The position numbers and the translations under genes were made by a program. Positions 6,086-7,661 of a stretch of 7,661 nucleotides of DNA are shown piece by piece; the stretch's first letter is position 1, and every line of letters begins with the position of its first letter. The stretch comes from Acidobacteriota bacterium. Its GTDB lineage: Bacteria > Acidobacteriota > Terriglobia > Acidiferrales > UBA7541. The notes under the pieces are model-generated. The model ran no database searches and was not told the origin of the DNA. It worked only from the letters and a program-made list of their open reading frames with translations. The stretch spans positions 1 through 7,661 of the forward strand of contig JAGWRH010000432.1 of the NCBI GenBank assembly GCA_028876695.1, written 5' to 3'.

Positions 6086-6188
6086 CTAACCCGGAATCGG
6101 TAGATTGGCTGGCTTTCCAACCTTGCCAGACCGGCCTTCGCGAAAACCTCGCCGGCAAGTACCCATACGTTCTCTCCTGAGAGACAAT
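6086..6188. other. Intergenic stretch with several short inverted repeats, no gene
   Basis: No convincing coding region is present. Three short dyads are visible: CTGGC/GCCAG (6109-6113 and 6125-6129); CTTGCC/GGCAAG (6122-6127 and 6154-6159), which competes with CCGGC/GCCGG (6131-6135 and 6151-6155); and TCTCTC-CT-GAGAGA (6171-6184). TTGGCT occurs at 6105-6110 and again at 6189-6194. All lie upstream of the proposed regulator promoter, so they could be protein-binding sites rather than mRNA structures. Some may be chance in GC-rich DNA. Confidence 0.35.
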
Positions 6189-6195
6189 TTGGCTC

Positions 6196-6222
6196 TTCAC
6201 AGACTCATTCCTGCGTTATATT
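6196..6222 (+). promoter_or_regulatory. Probable promoter of the MocR-type regulator gene
   Basis: TATATT (6217-6222) matches 5 of 6 positions of the -10 consensus. TTCACA (6196-6201) matches 5 of 6 positions of the -35, but the 15-nt spacer is short. Short spacing is seen in some activator-dependent promoters. The predicted start near 6229 leaves a leader of only about 13 nt, just enough for the ribosome binding site. Confidence 0.4.
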
Positions 6223-6231
6223 GGTCTGTAA

Positions 6232-6236
6232 GGGAG
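6232..6236 (+). promoter_or_regulatory. Ribosome binding site of the MocR-type gene
   Basis: GGGAG lies 5 nt before the ATG at 6242 and partly overlaps the right outer arm of the inverted repeat. Confidence 0.6.
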
Positions 6237-6241
6237 AGCCA

Positions 6242-7661
6242 ATGCTGCAGGTGCATTTACAGCCCGAAAGCCACATCCCGCTTTACGTCCAGTTGCGCGA
6301 CCAGGTCCGCGCGCTCGTCTCTTCCGGCGAACTGCGCACCGGCGACCGCATTCCCGCCAGCCGCGAATTGGCGGGCCAGTTGGGCGTCCACCGCACCACG
6401 GTGGCCAACGCCTACGCGGAACTGGAGGCGGAGGGCCTGATCGAGGGGCACGTTGGCCGGGGGACGTTCATCTGCGCGCCACAGGTAAAACAGTTTTCAC
6501 CGCCCCCGCGATCGAATGGACATGGCGGCGCGATGCGATGGGAATCGCTCTTCGCCGACGAGCGCGGCGTTGAAGGCCTGAGCCGCGTGATGCCGGAAAT
6601 TCCTCCCGGCGCGATTGCCTTCACTGCGGCGCGGCCCTCCGACGAGCTGTTTCCGCTCGAGGAATTCCGCCGCTGCGTCAACGCCGTTTTGCGCAGGGAA
6701 GGGCGCAGGATTCTGCAGCTTGGATCGACCGACGGTTATGGACCGCTCAAAGAAGCGGTCACGGAACTCTTGCGCGCCGAGGGACTGAATGTTCGTCCGG
6801 GACAGCTGTTGATTACCGACGGCTGCCAACAAGCGATCGACCTCGTCTGCAAAGCCTTCTTGCGCCCGGGCGATGCCGTCGCGCTGGAAAACCCGGCCTA
6901 TCCGGGCGCGATCGCAATTTTTGCCGGCGCTCGCGTTCGCACCCTGCCGGTCAGCGTGGGAACGGATTCCGAACGCACCGGCCACCCAGGTCTCGATATC
7001 GACGCGCTTGAGGCGGTCCTATTGCAGAACCGCATCAAGCTGATTTTCGTCACGCCGGATTTTCACAATCCCACCGGAACGGCTTTGCCCGTCGCGGAAC
7101 GGCGCCGGTTCCTCGAACTTGCAGCCCGTTACCAGGTGCCGGTGGTGGAAGACGCGATTTATGCGCGTCTGCGCCTGCATGGGAAGCCGCTACCATCTCT
7201 GAAATCGTTGGATGTAGCCGGTAACGTGATTCAGATCGATAGCTTCTCGAAGATTGCGTTTCCGGGATTGCGCATCGGCTGGTGCATCGGCGCCGAGAGC
7301 GCGATCGAGCGTTTGCGCCTGGTCAAGCAATCGACGGACCTGCATAGCGACCAGCTTTCGCAAGCGGCCATGGCCGAATTCGTGCGTCGCGGCCATTTGG
7401 CGCGGCACATTGCCAAGGTGAAGAACGTCTACCGCGCGCGCCTCGAAGCCATGGAAAAAGCCCTCGAGCGCCACATGCCCGGCGGGGTCACTTGGACGCG
7501 CGTCGAAGGCGGCATGACGCTGTGGCTCACTCTGCCCGCCGGATTCGATGCCGGCGAGTTGCTCACCCATGCGCGCGAGCGCGGCATCATCTTTCTTCCG
7601 GGCCGATATTTCTACGCGCAGCATCCGCAGCCGAATACGCTCCGGCTGGCGTTCGCGAGCG
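6242..7661 (+). CDS. MocR/PdxR-type regulator: GntR winged helix fused to PLP aminotransferase domain, partial
   Basis: 473 residues are present, and the frame is open at the right edge. The N-terminal GntR winged helix (about 11-77) shows IPLYVQLRDQVRALV, GDRIPASRELAGQLGV and TTVANAYAELEAEGLI, ending in GRGTFI. After a short linker (about 78-120) comes a fold-type-I aminotransferase-like domain: YGPL (166-169), GCQQAID (194-200), ENPAYPG (216-222), HNPTG (275-279), D304 in VVEDAIY, PLP lysine K337 in SFSKIAFPGLRIGW, and R468 in TLRLAF, the usual carboxylate-binding arginine. Probably only about 15-25 residues are missing. MocR proteins use PLP or its amino acid adducts as effector to control genes such as pdxST, gab or tau. 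No vitamin B6 or amino acid gene is visible here, so the target is unknown and no symbol is given. The upstream nested repeats suggest autoregulation. A plain aminotransferase is excluded by the winged helix. Confidence 0.92.
   Translation, partial: MLQVHLQPESHIPLYVQLRDQVRALVSSGELRTGDRIPASRELAGQLGVHRTTVANAYAELEAEGLIEGHVGRGTFICAPQVKQFSPPPRSNGHGGAMRWESLFADERGVEGLSRVMPEIPPGAIAFTAARPSDELFPLEEFRRCVNAVLRREGRRILQLGSTDGYGPLKEAVTELLRAEGLNVRPGQLLITDGCQQAIDLVCKAFLRPGDAVALENPAYPGAIAIFAGARVRTLPVSVGTDSERTGHPGLDIDALEAVLLQNRIKLIFVTPDFHNPTGTALPVAERRRFLELAARYQVPVVEDAIYARLRLHGKPLPSLKSLDVAGNVIQIDSFSKIAFPGLRIGWCIGAESAIERLRLVKQSTDLHSDQLSQAAMAEFVRRGHLARHIAKVKNVYRARLEAMEKALERHMPGGVTWTRVEGGMTLWLTLPAGFDAGELLTHARERGIIFLPGRYFYAQHPQPNTLRLAFAS

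Larger units (their letters stand above)
6189..6242 (+). promoter_or_regulatory. Nested inverted-repeat operator candidate over the promoter of the MocR-type gene
   Basis: The outer arms TTGGCTCT (6189-6196) and AGAGCCAA (6235-6242) are perfect 8-base inverted repeats. Inside them, ACAGAC (6199-6204) and GTCTGT (6224-6229) form a perfect 6-base pair of arms. The two dyad centres differ by only about 1.5 bp. The -10 box lies between the inner arms, and the right outer arm ends on the A of the ATG. This arrangement fits an operator for autorepression by the encoded regulator. An mRNA hairpin masking the ribosome binding site is an alternative if transcription begins farther upstream. Confidence 0.5.

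Noticed and set aside
6105..6440. 111-codon plus-strand frame running from the intergenic region into the MocR-type gene
   Set aside because: It overlaps the winged-helix coding region in another frame, is Ser/Arg/Pro-rich, and has no ribosome binding site or family resemblance.

Overview
This is GC-rich bacterial chromosomal DNA with five leftward genes, one divergent promoter region and two rightward genes. Gene content and order (murJ, xerD, a CCA-type nucleotidyltransferase, ybeY, a CNNM/CBS hemolysin-like gene) and the style of the proteins suggest an Acidobacteriota member, perhaps near the Solibacter/Bryobacter group. That placement rests on remembered family resemblance, not on a search. 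I see no insertion sequence, phage gene, tRNA, rRNA or CRISPR array. The window reads as core genome rather than an accessory island.

Left part (1-5419, minus strand): read in the direction of transcription, the order is murJ (lipid II flippase), xerD (tyrosine recombinase), a class II tRNA nucleotidyltransferase/poly(A) polymerase with a long basic disordered tail, ybeY (rRNA maturation endonuclease), and a CNNM/CBS membrane protein that runs off the left edge. Gaps are 18, 36, 83 and 3 nt with no obvious terminator, so a single operon is likely. It would combine peptidoglycan precursor export, chromosome dimer resolution, and tRNA and rRNA 3' end processing. murJ and ybeY both appear to use TTG starts.

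Middle (5420-5562): this divergent intergenic region holds a near-consensus sigma-70-type promoter pointing right, with a perfect TTGACA box. I could not identify a convincing promoter for the leftward operon.

Right part (5563-7661, plus strand): first comes a 166-residue cytoplasmic protein of unknown function (DUF6982-like by resemblance) whose tail ends in a Q-x-x-L-F motif. It is followed by a small hairpin that may be a terminator. A 178-nt intergenic region rich in inverted repeats then leads to a MocR/PdxR-type regulator: a GntR winged helix fused to a fold-type-I PLP aminotransferase domain, cut by the right edge just before its C-terminus. Nested inverted repeats flank this gene's -10 box, and the outer pair reaches the start codon, which suggests autoregulation.

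Nothing here is clearly a new multi-gene system. The best leads are the nested operator-like repeats, the small protein of unknown function with its own strong promoter, and the unusual features of the nucleotidyltransferase.
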